Shown in pieces: positions 51,501 through 63,988 of a stretch of DNA of 64,000 nucleotides. The stretch covers positions 7,502,001 through 7,566,000 of the forward strand of contig JAMPIQ010000003.1 in NCBI GenBank assembly GCA_024699855.1. Direction: 5' to 3'. Below the pieces are notes generated by a model. That model ran no database searches. It worked only from the letters and a program-made list of their open reading frames with translations, and was not told the DNA's origin. Source of the DNA: Aphelenchoides besseyi. Lineage: Eukaryota > Nematoda > Chromadorea > Rhabditida > Aphelenchoididae. The stretch's first letter is position 1; the number at the start of each line of letters is the position of its first letter. The translations under genes were made by a program, and so were the position numbers.

Positions 51501-54467
51501 CAATTAGAAGCTAATTAGTGCTTTGACAAAGCGAACAAATACTATTACTATTGGTTACGAAGCCCTATCTGAACTCAGTAACCTTAGTATTAGCCATACA
51601 ACTCAATTAATTAGACGAACGTAATTTGGCCTTTAGCGCTATTAAAATTGCTTCAAAAATCTAAATTTGGAATTGTCGTTTGCTTCACATATAAGCGTTA
51701 CGGTTAAATTGAATTGATAACTACCAGTAAACGGTTATTTTAAATGAAAGGTTTCAGCTTGAAAATGCTGAATTGTGAAAACGAGCGCTTTGTGGTTTAG
51801 CGTGAATAAAACAACACGTCTAATAGTCGCACCATTCTTTGTTTTTCCTTCGTGGGCCACTTCTGAGCTTTTCTTCGCTAATAGTCGAAAAATCATAACA
51901 ACGAAAAGTGTGGAAGCAGAAACGGTCGAATAGTTTGTTCAACTATTGCATAAAGAAGACTCAAAAGTTGATTAATAAAAGAGATTATCTGCTCTGTGCA
52001 CGGTTAAAAGTCGTCTGTCTACTTATCAACGTGTTAGGTAAAAAGAAAGCCCATTTGACTTGAGAGAGTAAACGGGGGTCGCAATAAACGCGAAGAAATG
52101 GCGTAGGAAGTCGAACTACATTCATGGTGTCAAATTCGAGATGAAAGAAAACCGCTGATTCTCTTTTGCATAGACAAGTGGAACAAAATATCAGGTTTGT
52201 AACGATTAGCAGCAACTATGAGCTCATCATATTGGTCGTCAAAGGCGCATGAGCGATACGAACACTTTCGGTCATTTGCGCGCAAATTGGCAGCAAAATA
52301 AACGCGTCTAATCGGAGTTCCGTTTGGATGCTGCAAACCGATCGAACGAGCTCAAACACAGTACGTGTTGGATCAAATAGATGGGTGTTGTTCGATTGAA
52401 ATATGTGAGGTCGTCGAAGTGAGTTGCAGGCAATTAACAAGAGTGTTGACGAAAAACAGACACAAAATGATCAATTCGCTTTTGTCCACTTGCCAACTGA
52501 GGAAATCGACCCGCTCGATTTGGTAGTTTAATCCAAACACCACTCTCTCAATTGCGCATCGAAGGTCACTGACCGTCTCAAATGAACGAAGCCGAGGAAA
52601 ACGCGCAGTTTTGGGCCCTTTCAGAGTGGAAGACGATGAGCAAATCGGATGGCAGCGACGAAAAACCGTCGGAGGTTCCATAGAAATTAGCGGGAATCTG
52701 CAGCATTGAGCGAAAATTTATGTTCCGATTGAGGGGAAAGGATCAAACTGTCGCCCACCCAAATAACACAAGTTGGCACCGTAAACATTTTATTTGTAAA
52801 CATGATCTAGACATTACCAATGTTCTTCTACGAAACTCGAGAAACACGTTCAACAGCTCGACTTGTGATTTCCAGTAGTTAAACAGATTAACAATGAATC
52901 AACAGACGAGCTCGATATAAGAATTGCGAGATTCTGCATCCTTTCTAATGCTATGGCGGTTTTCTAACTCCTGACGGTTATACCATTTCTAAAGTGTAAT
53001 TACCTGAATGACTTTAAATAGAAGAACGTTTTAAAGATTTTGGTTGTTTCCATTCATGCTCAAACACGTTGACTAAATGTATTGGGAAAGAAATTGTACA
53101 TTGATTGGATTTAAATCTTAGTGTTATTTTGCTCGTAATTATAAGTTAACGGTGATTGTCGAAGGACACATACTTGAAGATCATATTGAACTATGGATTG
53201 AGCGATTTTCAGTCAACTTTTGCTTCGGTGTGTTGCCAATACAAAGTGGAATGAATGGTTGTCTGAGTTACAACCTTCAATTATACTCATAATCTACGGT
53301 CTCAATAGCAGACAGTAAATTCGTTTATTGTTGTTGTTCAACGAGGTAACTTTGGGTGTTTTTTTGATTATCAATTCGAATGGCTGACGTTTTGAAAAGC
53401 TCAATATGACGTTTATTTGCCCAAAAGTAATCGCATTAAAATGAAGATCCAGAGAATGTTTATAAGAAACTGAGCTCAAATGTTTCCCAAATGGTTACTT
53501 TTATGTGGTCTGTGTTTTTGTTGAAAACCGTTTTTCAGTTAAAATGAAGACGAGTATATTGTTTTTAAACGTCAGCAAGTGGATTAATGGATGACCTAAA
53601 AGATATTTTAGAGGATGAGCTCTTTTGAACGACTTCTGGCTGATGAAAAGCACTTTTGGCCGAACGTTTTTTTCCAGCTGCAAGTTAAATTGGCGATAAG
53701 TTATTCAGAAAGAAGTTTACTTTATAATTTTCAAGTTGCAAACTGTCCGAGGAGGTTATAGCGACATGTTTCAAGTATTAATGATATTACATCTGATTTT
53801 TGTTTAATGCTATTGCATTTGTTCTAGCCAACGGTAACTCCGAACTTGCTCTTTTATGCATAGAGTGTTACAGTTGAAGAGTTTTAGACTTTTTTTACAG
53901 AGTCTCGTATTTTTGCGTGTAACGAACCGTAAAAACTTAAATTCTAATGCAATGATTCGGGCATTTGTTGAGGTAAAGAAAGAAAATCAACCGGATACCG
54001 CAAATATTTCAGTTTCTGTAAACCAAATCTACGTGGGAATTTATCGCCGAGCATCAACTTGTTGTTTCTCATACGAGTAATCGAGTCGTGGTCTCTTGTC
54101 CCACTAATCTATTTAATACCTTAATGAGCATATTAGTTTTTCGATAGTCCACTATTTAGTTACCTTCTGATGCTTTTATGTTCACAGCACTGCGTGCTTT
54201 CACACTTTCGTTTGCTAGCAGATAACTTGATTATTCTCTGGGGTCACTTGGTTAGAACATCGTAGTCGTCTGCTTCTTGTTATGAGTGCGTGTTGTAAAG
54301 AAGACGACAAGAACGTGGCTCGTGAAAGTGCATTCGACACTTTAAACCCAACTTCCTTTATTCTTCAGCAATAATCGGGTTTTATAGTCAGAGATCGTGC
54401 TTCATGGACTGCATTGTGCGTGATCCGAAGAACAACAATTCGATTTTGTTTGAAAATCCACGAACAG
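48534..54467. other. 6 kb region without a supported gene
   Basis: Many short open frames exist on both strands (48.7-51.1 kb), but none shows a recognisable motif, a signal peptide or a coherent splice structure. The best candidate is a minus-strand frame at 52373-52681 (MEPPTVFRRCHPICSSSS), which could be a first exon but has no convincing partner. This is an unusually large gap for this gene-dense window. It may hold MED13 upstream regulation, an unrecognised non-coding transcript, or old repeats. Confidence 0.5.
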
Positions 54468-55677
54468 ATGGCGAAGTTTATTTGTGTAGGTTTTGACGTG
54501 AATACGCAAATTAGTAGTGTATTTTTAGCAGCACATCGTTTCGCTAACACGATAATCAACCTAACAGCGCTGTTCTTTAATTCACTTCTTTTCGTGGTAA
54601 TTTTGCGTTGTAAAAGCAAACTCTCGCGAATGAAACCGATCATTTGGGTTAACTGCATAATCAGCTTCTCCATGGCGTTCATCAATCTCATCGCTATGCG
54701 GGTATGTCGGTAGTTGTTGAAAACACATCACCAGCAGTTTAGTACACACATTTGGGCCACGGACGAGTGGTTTTTCTCAACAATAAACTTCACATACAAA
54801 ACCGTTCTATAAGTGGTTACATTTTGCTTGCAGTCGTCAGTATAAACCTGTTGAACTTGAGTCTTATTCCACTCGAATTTTCGTATCGCTTCTACTTAAT
54901 ACGTCGTCGCGGGTGAGCAAGAAACAAATGTGCGAACATGACAATTTCAGACACAACAATCGGCGACATTTATGTTCTCTAGTATGTTCATTCATAGTCA
55001 CACTAACCTTCTACAGTGTGTATGTGCTGTTAATCGTTGGTAGCATAATGAAACACAAACACGACTCGCGCTTTCTCGAAAATTTATCCCAAATAATGAA
55101 ACATAATGGCTACGACGTTTATCCGAATGAAACTTTTGGTGGCCACTATGTAAGTGATTGAACAAGTTTTTCTATTTTTGGTTTTCTTGCAGCACAGTGC
55201 TCATACAAGACATTGGAAGCGGTTTATGACTTTGTCTTTGATTGCCAGTTACGCAATGGTCCTATATTATGCCGTGCGAATTCACTTGTTTTTGAGAAGT
55301 CGAGTTCTGAGTACCGCTAATCGACGCATGAACGACAACATGAATCGTCTGTTAATTTCACTGGTAAATTGGACTGCCGCCTTGTGATATCACCGATGTT
55401 TTAGGCTCTGACAGTTTCACTAACAAACTTTTTCCCTTTTCTTTACATCAATCTTATGTTACCGAAATGCGATTTACCGGCAATCTACAGTTTGGTTTAC
55501 TCGCTAATTATCACACTACCCGCATTAATCAATCCCATCAATCTGCTCTGTTACATTGAGCCATACAGACGAACAATTCGCAAATGGTTCAAATTAAAAA
55601 GCAAAAAGCGAAATCAGAAACTCGAACCTTCACTGATGAGCTCGGGATTTGACGTCAACGCTTCTGCATCGATTTGA
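54468..55677 (+). CDS. Nematode serpentine chemoreceptor-type GPCR (7TM)
   Basis: Rhodopsin-like seven-transmembrane receptor of the nematode chemosensory superfamily. Exon 1 from MAKFICVGFDVNTQISS carries TM1 (LTALFFNSLLFVVILRC) and TM2 (IIWVNCIISFSMAFINLIAM). Splicing from GTATGT to CAGTTTAG at about 54744 continues YTHLGHGRVVFLNN and TM3 (SGYILLAVVSINLLNLSLIP) with LEFSYRFYLIRR. Later exons give TM4 (CSLVCSFIVTLTFYSVYVLL), a long loop with an NET glycosylation site, TM5, TM6 (ALTVSLTNFFPFLYINLML) and TM7 (LPALINPINLLCYIEPYRRT). All five introns keep the frame. The subfamily (srd/str/srh-like) is not resolved. Confidence 0.8.
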
Positions 55678-55789
55678 ACTTCTTTGTTGAGAGTCATCAG
55701 AATCCACAAGTTTTCCGCTCAACTCGGAAAAGAAATTTTTTGTATTCTGGTGAGTTAAACAGTAATTCACATTGTCATCTAGACACTAT

Positions 55790-56023
55790 TTGATGACACC
55801 GCAAGATGACGACACTGAAATGAAACTTCGCCAGCAGATCATAAGACGTCTGACCGTGTCACTTAACTGCCGTAGAATTCGAACGATTTGTTTATGTTCG
55901 TTGTCGGGCATATTCTCGTTGTTGTTCAACATTTCGAATACAAGTCAAATCTACGACAACACCTGCTTTCTTCGTCTGATCGTAGTTGTATTTTTTATTG
56001 ACCTTTACTTTTCACGGATATGA
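55790..56023 (+). CDS. Possible small membrane protein or receptor remnant
   Basis: Frame starting MTPQDDDTEMKLRQQIIRRL with a hydrophobic second half (FLRLIVVVFFIDLYF). It lies 113 bp after the GPCR on the same strand, preceded by a TCTAG acceptor-like site. It could be a terminal exon of another gene, a receptor remnant or chance; I do not recognise it. Confidence 0.25.
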   Translation: MMTPQDDDTEMKLRQQIIRRLTVSLNCRRIRTICLCSLSGIFSLLFNISNTSQIYDNTCFLRLIVVVFFIDLYFSRI

Positions 56024-56154
56024 GGGATAAACGCCAAACCTGTTTGAGATCACTCGCAGCTGCAAAATAAGAGGATAACGATGAGTGGAACACGTAAATA
56101 AGCTCATCGTTTGACTTGTTTTCGTAGCCTGTTGAACAAGTGAATTTGTCGGAT

Positions 56155-56879
56155 ATGCGTTCGATTTTCCATTTTTTTGTAATTTTGTTCACTTCGATCA
56201 ACGCTATTCGTTTGCCTTACTGCCACTTCCTGATGCGCGATTGGAATGGCATCTATGTAGAAGTGATGCGAAAATGTCCTGCAGGTTTGTTGGTTGCCGT
56301 TTTATTCGCAGATTCTTTGTAGGGACGTCTTATTGTGCTACGAGAGTTTCAAATTCGACGGGAATTAAATCGTTGGTTATTGATTACTACGAACATTACT
56401 GTGAAAACGAAAAGAATGTAAGCGATTGACAGATTAATTTCGAAAACTTTTAATCTTTAGATTAGCCATTATCTAAAAGCTCAAGCACCGGCTGACGGTT
56501 GTTACAAGTTGGACGACGACGAGCATGTATGTTTTTGCGAGACAGATGTTAGTTCGATTAGAAGTACCTTTATTGACCACCGCTTTAGTTTTGCAATAAC
56601 CGGGAAAGTATAGAAAATCTGTTTCTGCGTGTTCATCGCTACAGAATTCCGGTACAATCGACCACAACTACCGTCACTCCAATCGAACCACCGACTTCTG
56701 TTCCATTCGTTCTTCGATCCGAGTTCAAACGCAACTCCTCGCCATTGATTAGTAGTGAACGTAGAAGGCGATCTAAACGTGAAACTAAACGACAATCCTT
56801 CGAACAAAAAGTTGTCAGTCAGAAATTGATTCTGGCAAACGGAAATTCGAAAGTGCAATTAGTTTCAAAAAGCGTATAA
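56155..56879 (+). CDS. Secreted Cys-containing protein of unknown function
   Basis: The ATG at 56155 gives a clear signal peptide (MRSIFHFFVILFTSINAI). A short Cys-bearing domain follows across three exons (LPYCHFLMRDWNGIYVEVMR, CPAGTSYCATRVSNSTG, DYYEHYCENEKN and APADGCYKLDDDEH). The last exon encodes FCNNRESIENLFLRVHRYRI, a Thr/Pro-rich linker and a strongly basic segment (SSERRRRSKRETKRQSF) resembling a proprotein-convertase site. Introns at about 56285-56320, 56420-56460 and 56527-56588. At least six Cys suggest disulfides. I do not recognise the family; a neuropeptide-like or host/environment-facing secreted protein are both possible. Confidence 0.6.
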
Positions 56880-57053
56880 ACTTGTAATTGAAGGCAACAA
56901 AAACAGTTGAGTTTAAGTTTGATAATAAATCACGTGTCATGAATGTCGACGAAAATAAATCAGAAATGTTTGTACACTACTTTTTTCGTAGTGCTCTTTT
57001 GAGTTCGATCTTAACGTTTTGGTCAAGTTATTTTCTTACAATAAAACAACAAG

Positions 57054-59066
57054 ATGGCCGATGCTTATGTTCGTGGTATCGGCAATCCAAAGCCTCCAGC
57101 TCAGCCGTTTGACGTCGATTTGCTGAATGCAATTAGAAGACATGAATCACAAACACCGAAAAGATTTGCTTTTGTAAGTTCTTAGCTTCAACTGACAAAC
57201 CTTCTAATTTAGATTTCTGCTGACAATCCGACCGATCGTATTACTTTTGGACAATTGCGTTGTTACAGTGATTCTCTTGCTGTATTTCTGCAGTCGAAGG
57301 GTTTCGCTAAAGGCGATGTTGCTTGCGTTTTATCGTCGAATTGCTGGGAATCAACGGTTGTTTTCATGTCAGTTGCTCGATTAGGTGGAATTCTAAGCGG
57401 TATTAGTATGGCATTTACTGAATGTCAGTGACTCCATTAGAGCAATGTTGAACAGTAGAAGTTTAGTTGAAGTGAGAAGACAGCTCTTGGATTGTGAACC
57501 AAAAGTTGTTTTCTGTCACGAACAAAAATTGCCGTTGATCCAAAAACTGCGTTCCGAGACTTCTTTCATCCAGTTAGTAGTTGTCGTAAACTTTACGAGT
57601 TGGAAACTCCCGGCTTATGTGTTCAATTTGCACGCCATTTTTCGTACAAAACAATCGCAGATCCACGTTTTCCTACCGCAAATCGATATCGAAAAGGATG
57701 TTGTTGCATTACCGTATTCAAGGTAACTAAATAACTGAATGTGAGCATTGTCTTGTAGTGGTACAAGCAGTGGTTTGCCTAAAGGAGTCCAATTGACGCA
57801 CAAAAACTTAAGTTCATTTGTCAACGCATATACTACTTGGTATGCATTTTGACATGAGACTTTAGTGATCGTTTTAGCCACGCACACAAATTTCTATATC
57901 CGCATTTGGCATCAAACTTTGATCCAAGACTCGAGTACAAATTGCATTTTTTGCCTCAAAATCACGTGTTTGGATTCATGATGCCATTAATTGGTCTAAT
58001 GCATGGTTTTACAAACGTTATTATGTCTCGATATCAACCTCAGCTTCTACTACAATGTATACAAGAATACAAAGTGAATTTAAAGAAACAAATAAAATAA
58101 TTTCATTTTTAGATCAAACAACTTCACGTCGTGCCGCCAATAGTTTTGTTTTTGGCCAAATCGCCAATGGTCGCGAGTTACGATTTGACTTCTCTTAAGA
58201 CAATTTATTGTGGTTCAGCACCGTTGGGCTTGCAATTAACCAATGAGGTTAGAGATCGATTAAAATTGAAGTCTGTAACTCAAGGTATGTTGTTGAAGAG
58301 ACCATCCAGAATAAAGACGCTAAATTAAGGATACGGGATGACGGAATTAGTCCTCGGCGTCTTTCGTCCTACTTATTCTGATCCTCCACAATCTGCTGGA
58401 AAGTTAATTGGTGATATGGAAGCTAAAGTCATTTTAGAAAGCGACCAACGGTTCATGCTTACTTTTAGATTGTCGACATTGAAAAAGGTCGAATTCTGAA
58501 ACGTAACGAAATTGGTGAGATACTCGTTCGTGGGTCGATGGTAATGGCAGGCTATTGGAGAAACCCAAAAGCTACAGCCGAGACGTTTACTGGCAATTGG
58601 ATGCACACTGGTAAACCCGTTTTATTTATAAAACCACTTTGTCTTATTAGGTGATCTTGGTTACTTGAACGAAGATGGATGTCTTTTCCTCGTAGATCGA
58701 TTAAAAGAACTAATAAAAGTGAATGGTCTACAGGTAGCTCCTGCTGAACTGGAAGATGTGCTTCTGTCTCACCCGCAAATAGCCGATGCTGCGGTTATTG
58801 GAGTTTCAAATCTGAAAACAGGAGAACTGCCATATGCTTTTGTGGTTAAAAAAGATGAACAATTGACGACAAAACAAGTGCATCTGTGGGTGAATGGTGA
58901 GTTTAATCGAGAGTAAAAGTCGTTTAAGTTTATTTCAGATCGAGTTGCTATATACAAACAATTGAAAGGGGGAATAGAATTCATCAATCAAATCCCAAAG
59001 AGTATTTCGGGCAAAATTTTAAGACGTCAATTAAGAGAGTTGTGGAAGTCGAGAGCGAAAATTTGA
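57054..59066 (+). CDS. Acyl-CoA synthetase, 4-coumarate-CoA-ligase/luciferase-like
   Basis: Adenylate-forming enzyme that activates a carboxylic acid to its CoA thioester. ANL motifs in order: [20 protein letters not shown], the phosphate loop [59 protein letters not shown] (A5), [38 protein letters not shown] (A7) and the catalytic Lys region [13 protein letters not shown] (A10). About nine exons are joined by short introns, for example 57425-57470, where splicing replaces a stop-containing readthrough by [18 protein letters not shown]. The C-terminus AKI only weakly resembles a peroxisomal PTS1. The substrate cannot be read from the sequence. Confidence 0.9.
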
Positions 59067-59093
59067 TGTTTGAATAAACAGTTTCCTGTCAAG

Positions 59094-59797
59094 TTAGATT
59101 GTAATAATTGGCACGATAAGAGAACGAACTTTTGCAGTGTTGCCAAACAAACTGGACGGAACGAGATCGTTTTCACGAGCGATCGTGAACAGAATTTGAA
59201 GTTTATCTTTACGAGCTTCTCCACCTTGAAGACGAATCACTTCGAACTCATGAGCCTGTCCACTTTCTAAAAAACTGTAGACGGGATTCACGCGATAGAT
59301 GTGATTATTCGAACAACGAACTTTGAGCGCCAATCGATCACACGAATGATTGCAGATGATGTGTCTGCAATAGTCTTATAGAGTTGACTCAAAACCGTTG
59401 AATTCACTTCGAAACACCGCCAAGAGTTGTAAACCATGCTCTAGGTGGATTTAAACTCAAACTCAACTTCTCAGGACTTTGCGAAACCAACGGCAACGGT
59501 AAGGTAGGAGGAATTTCGGGCGGTTTTTTATTTGGTGGCATCAATAACGAGCTTTCAACGGTCATTGCTCCACGTAGACAACTTGTGTTTCTCAACTGTT
59601 TTCGAAGTTCGAAAATTCGCTTTTCGTCCGGCAACTTCGCTCATCAGAATCCCCGCTGAGTAATTACGAGACTCTTTTAATTGTCGTTCTTTCCGGTTGG
59701 ATTCGAGACTATTTCGGTTGGATGTCTCTTGCCAACAGAATCGAAAAAGTGTTGTGATTGATTCAAGCAGAAACAAAAGCCAACTCCTCGAAGACAT
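59094..59797 (-). CDS. MSP-domain protein with N-terminal hydrophobic segment
   Basis: Contains a C-terminal major-sperm-protein fold as found in nematode small sperm-specific proteins. Exon 1 starts MSSRSWLLFLLESITTLFRF, a signal or anchor segment, then a charged linker. A GTTGCC donor at about 59640 and AAACAG acceptor lead to LRNTSCLRGAMTVESSLLMP and a Pro-rich stretch. The MSP domain begins LSLSLNPPRAWFTTLGGVSK and continues after an intron (59362-59407) with HIICNHSCDRLALKVRCSNN, HIYRVNPVYSFLESGQAHEF and LQILFTIARENDLVP. It converges with the acyl-CoA synthetase, with 27 bp between stop codons. A hydrophobic N-terminus is not typical of free cytosolic MSP. Confidence 0.8.
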
Positions 59798-60084
59798 TTT
59801 ACTTGCAAAACTCCTGCAAACGACTGTTTTTACAATATTCGTGAATAATTTTAATTGAAACACAAAATTTTAGATAAAAGTGCAAGCACTTAGATAACAA
59901 TGAGATACTCTAACGCGAATTTGTTGCGAAGTTTTCGATAAAGAAAGAACGCGAGTTATACGATTCAGTTCGCGAAATAACTAACAACTGCACTTTTGAA
60001 TCTACGAGAAACTGATTGTAAAAATGGAGAACTTAAACGGCAACCATCGACCTATTCCAACCTTTGAATTTCGTTTGTCCGAAG

Positions 60085-61252
60085 ATGTCCGGTAAGTTTT
60101 GAGATCTTTAAAGTTTCAAAGGTGTTATTAGAAGTCGAGGATTTTGCTTGGGTACTGTGGTTGATTTACGTATGGATCGTCGACTCACTCAAAACCATCA
60201 TACCGTTGGAGTTGCTTCCTCAAAAATCCATACAAAGCCAGTTGGCACTGGTGACTGGCGGTGCGGGAGGAATTGGAAAGCATTTGGCTCTCAAGGTACA
60301 ACAACGTTGCTTTTGCCTTCACTTACTTCAATTTAGTTGGTTGAACAAGGTGCACAAGTGGTTCTTTGGGACATCAACAAAAACGCGTTGTCTGAAGCGA
60401 TCGAGTGGATAAAAGAAGAGTCGGGGGTTGAGGTCTCTTCGTATGTAGTGGATCTGTCCAAAAAAGAGGACATATATCGTGCAGCTGCTTTAGTCAAGAA
60501 AGAACACGGCGATGTTGATTTACTGTATGAGAAGTTAAACGGCAATGAAATTCGTACTTTAGCTTCAATAATGCTGGAGCATCGACCGGATATTCGTTTG
60601 AAGAACCGAATGACGAGCGTTTGGAAACGTGTATTCGTGTCAATTTAATGGCCCATTTCTACGTGAGTTTAGTCAGTGGATTTGAAAGTTTATTTTCCGT
60701 AGACAATAAAAGTCTTTTTGCCATCAATGATCAAGAAAAATAGAGGTCACATTATGGCAACCGCTTCTTCGTGGGCACTACTCGCTGACGGTTCATTTCC
60801 CGACTATTCTGCTGCAAAAAGTGGAGTTGTTGGACTGATGCGATCTTTGCGATTGGAACTAAAACGCGAAAACTTGAACGGCATTAAGTCGACAATTTTG
60901 TTTCCGACTTATGTTTCAACGCCGTTGTGTCAAGGATACGTTCATAAGTTAGCGGTCGTTAAGTTTGTCGAATAGTACGAGTTTCAGGTCGGTGATTCTG
61001 CCTCAACTGGAACCCAATTTTGTTGCTCAACGTACGGTTCAAGCCGTTTTAGCCAATCAAGCGGAGATCTTATTGCCACGTGGTTTCTATTTCGTCAATT
61101 TTCTCCACAAAATCGCACCAACTCGGGTGGCAGACGAGCTCAGCGGTTTGGTCACAGGTCGTTCTGTGCTCAACTATTTCGAGCATAAAGGATTGATGCC
61201 GCAAAGAAAGTCATTGAGAGAATCAGTAAACGACATTGAAGTCATTTCTTAA
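60085..61252 (+). CDS. Short-chain dehydrogenase/reductase, RDH10/SDR16C-like
   Basis: NAD(P)-dependent oxidoreductase of the classical SDR type, probably acting on retinoids, steroids or lipids at the ER. The N-terminus MSEVEDFAWVLWLIYVWIV is a membrane anchor. Then come the cofactor motif TGGAGGIG, the DLSKKEDIYRAAALVKKEHG block, NNAG in DLLFNNAGASTGYSFEEP, the catalytic Ser in MATASSWALLADGS, and YSAAK. The C-terminus contains the SDR16C-type VILPQLEPNFVAQRTVQAVL and ILLPRGFYFV. Introns are 30-45 nt; those at about 60530-60566 and 60950-60988 restore the frame. The ATG at 60085 is chosen because an upstream ATG at 60024 cannot splice in phase. Confidence 0.88.
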
Positions 61253-63292
61253 CGTTTTTCACGAAGTCTGTTCAATAAAAACCTCTTGATGTTAAAACAT
61301 TTGATTCTAATTGAGTACCCTGCTATCAATCTTCTTCGAAGATTTAACTTCAATATAGTTTAAGGATCAACGAAAAACGGACGACTTGTTTTACGGCGAT
61401 TAGCAGCGAAGAACGGACGTTGAAATCCGGCGACATTTAACCTGCTTCTCTCGCCATCGTATTGTTTCAATCGGAATCCACAGGCATTTCGATGGTCGAG
61501 AGTACATGAAAGAAACAAGTTTTTCCCTTTCAATGACTAGTCAAGTTGTTTATTTTCATTGATGAGTTTGAAATTCCGGACGGCACATCCAATCGATTAA
61601 GGGAAGTGATGGATGATTAATGAAATCATGTTTTCTAAGTATGCGGATATAACTAATTGGTTTCTTGTGACAAGTTGTCACTGTTTATGAGCTTCCATGA
61701 ACTTTTACTGCTCGATATTTTTACACAGTTTCGATTATTGTCTCGGTATAATTACAATTCGACCGCCCTCTGAAAGGTCAGCTCGTTGGTTCAATTACTT
61801 TCACTCACCAATACGCGATGGTCAGTCGTGACATAATAATACGGAGCGTTGCAACGATCCTGACGCTTCTCCACCTTATTTTCTATCCATTCAAACCGGA
61901 ACTGAGTCGCATTTATGTGTGTAATAAATCGGCAATGAGGTTAAAATAGGCGACTTGAAGCAATAACGAGGTCACCTAAGCTCGTAGTGCTTTTGTATTT
62001 ACGTGTTTTTAAAGTTTAGTTATTGAAACCGTTTGTTACAATTAATGTTAAAACCTCCAATTGAACGAATAGATCTGGCTTTTAATCAGACACTCGTTGT
62101 TACGGTGTCATAAATCGTGTAGATGCGAGAGATAGAAATTAACCGACTCGTCGTGTTCTGTTCGCGTTTTCGATTCTCGTCAGTCGTTAATGAATTCAGG
62201 TCATTGAAGAAGGCTGGCGGGTTGAAGTCCGAAGGTACGGAAAGCTCGCAGAAATGGAGAGTAAGTTGAGAGTGTTGGTCAACGAAAACGAAAACAAAGG
62301 GAAACATCTGTATGGTATTTGCGAGCTGATAAACGAACCTAGTCGTTGTCATGCTTTTCGATTACAGTACCAGTAGACTTAGAAACGTGTTCTCATATTC
62401 GTTTCACGTATTCAACTTTCATCCCTTACTTTTCGTTGATGTTCGTAATCTGGTTGACATTTTTGAACGTGATTCAAAATCATTTCTCCGTCCGTTAACT
62501 TTCAATCCGGAACTTCAGACGGCGCGCCGATTTCCTTCAGTTCGCTTATCACACTCACAATGGCACAATGTTTAATACTCCGCCCGCAGATCAATTTTTC
62601 TTTCTTTTACGATTGTCCGCCGTTCCGTTTAATCACAACGATTATTAGCGACTGAAGTTTCGTGCGTCATCGTTTCCTTTCAAGATCTCCGTTCGATCAA
62701 ACGATTCTTATTCGGAGACGTTTCTTGTTCTTTTCGAACAAGTAGTGTACTTGGCTTTACATTGTTGTTTGCATACTTTTACTCTCCACTTGGATTCGTT
62801 CAGCAACCGTTTATTGTGCTTGTTCGATGCGTAACAGAGATTCCTGTTGCTTAGTTTGCTTGTTTCACGATAGATGTTCACGTGTGTTTTAGTTTTCAAA
62901 ATGCAGATATTCATTCGTATTGCACAATTGAAAATATGAAGTGGTGTGCGGCCCGGAGGGCAGATTCTTGTATTCGCCGATCGTTTTCTCTCTTTCTTAC
63001 CGTCGGGATTACATGAGCGACATGCATACAACGACGACTCAGTAACGCAATCGTTGTCGCACAATCTCGATCCTCGGCGATCATCTTCAAACAAACCGAC
63101 GAAAGAACGTGAAAACAAATCGAAACGATTTTCATGTTTTCCTTTCTCTTTCGGTCGAATTTTACTTTCAACAACAGGAATATGTTCACCACAAACCGTT
63201 GTAATTACTTCTCAAAGAGAAAGCAACCCTCACAGAGGGTATATTGCGCGTTGAGTTGTCCCATCGAGTTGTCTACATAACCGAGAACTACA
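61253..63292. other. 2 kb intergenic region upstream of the hedgehog-related gene
   Basis: No supported gene. AATAAA of the SDR gene lies near 61273. Open frames such as 62708-63118 (minus) have no recognisable features. The stretch probably contains the promoter of the gene starting at 63293. Confidence 0.4.
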
Positions 63293-63988
63293 ATGATCAG
63301 CTTCAGGATGTATAGCCGTCGGCCAAATGTGTGCGGCCGCGGCGGCGGCTCTTTGAATGTTCAGTCGTGGACAAGTTTCTGTGCGATTGCAATGGTCACT
63401 TTTGCACTTCCGATTGCAACGGCTATTTCCTATCGATGTGAAAACAATCAAGTGCTTATCGTTCAATCATTCGGCAACGATTCGATTCGAATGCACTGCC
63501 AGCGACTTAATTTGTGTGGTTACGATAAAATGGTATTTTGAGTTTCATGCTTCTTGTACACATGGATGTGTTTAAGGACTGCAATTACGATCGTGAACAA
63601 TTGAACTGTGGTGGGAAGTTAAATTTTGTTGCGCACGTCAATCAAGTAACAGTCACTGGACCGTATGTTTGTTATGAACATCAGTTTCTCAATTACATTT
63701 CAGAGTTCATCACACGTGTTGTGAGTTGAAGTTGGCCGACGAGAAACAAAACGTTCCCGGTCATGACGGAAACGATTGTTTCGTTTACGAGTTACCGGAC
63801 GGCACAACATCGCCGGATGCTCCGCTTACTTCGCACGGCTCGTCAGCATCCGAAGGTGTTACAGTTCTCAAACAAGCAAGTCAAATTCCTGAACAATTTG
63901 ATGGCTACGTTGGCTATCGAATGCGTTTGTTTATGCTAAAAAACAAGTCTCCACCAACATTGATTGTTAAAGCGATTGAACGTGTTAC
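63293..63988 (+). CDS. Hedgehog-related secreted protein (Qua/Wart-like), 5' part
   Basis: N-terminal part of a nematode secreted Cys-rich protein. A basic leader and signal peptide (FCAIAMVTFALPIATAIS) precede a domain with YRCENNQVLIVQSFGN, RMHCQRLNLCGYDKM, DCNYDREQLNCGGKLNFVAH, HHTCCELKLADEKQ and GNDCFVYELPDGTTS. Spacing of single and paired Cys and the final EQFDGYVGYRMRLFMLKNK match my recollection of the hedgehog-related QUA/WRT N-domains, but I cannot verify the subfamily. Introns at 63537-63580 (GTATTT...TTTAAG) and about 63663-63703. A GTAAGA donor at 63989 shows that the gene continues beyond the window, where an auto-processing Hog domain may or may not follow. Confidence 0.55.

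Noticed and set aside
52130..52681. Three overlapping minus-strand frames that might form one gene
   Set aside because: I could not find donor and acceptor pairs that join them in frame; left as an unresolved possibility in the gene-poor region.
53856..54080. 74-codon frame upstream of the GPCR
   Set aside because: No recognisable features and it does not splice into the receptor in frame.
62708..63254. Overlapping open frames on both strands upstream of the hedgehog-related gene
   Set aside because: Low-information Lys/Arg/Ser-rich frames with no start context or family similarity.
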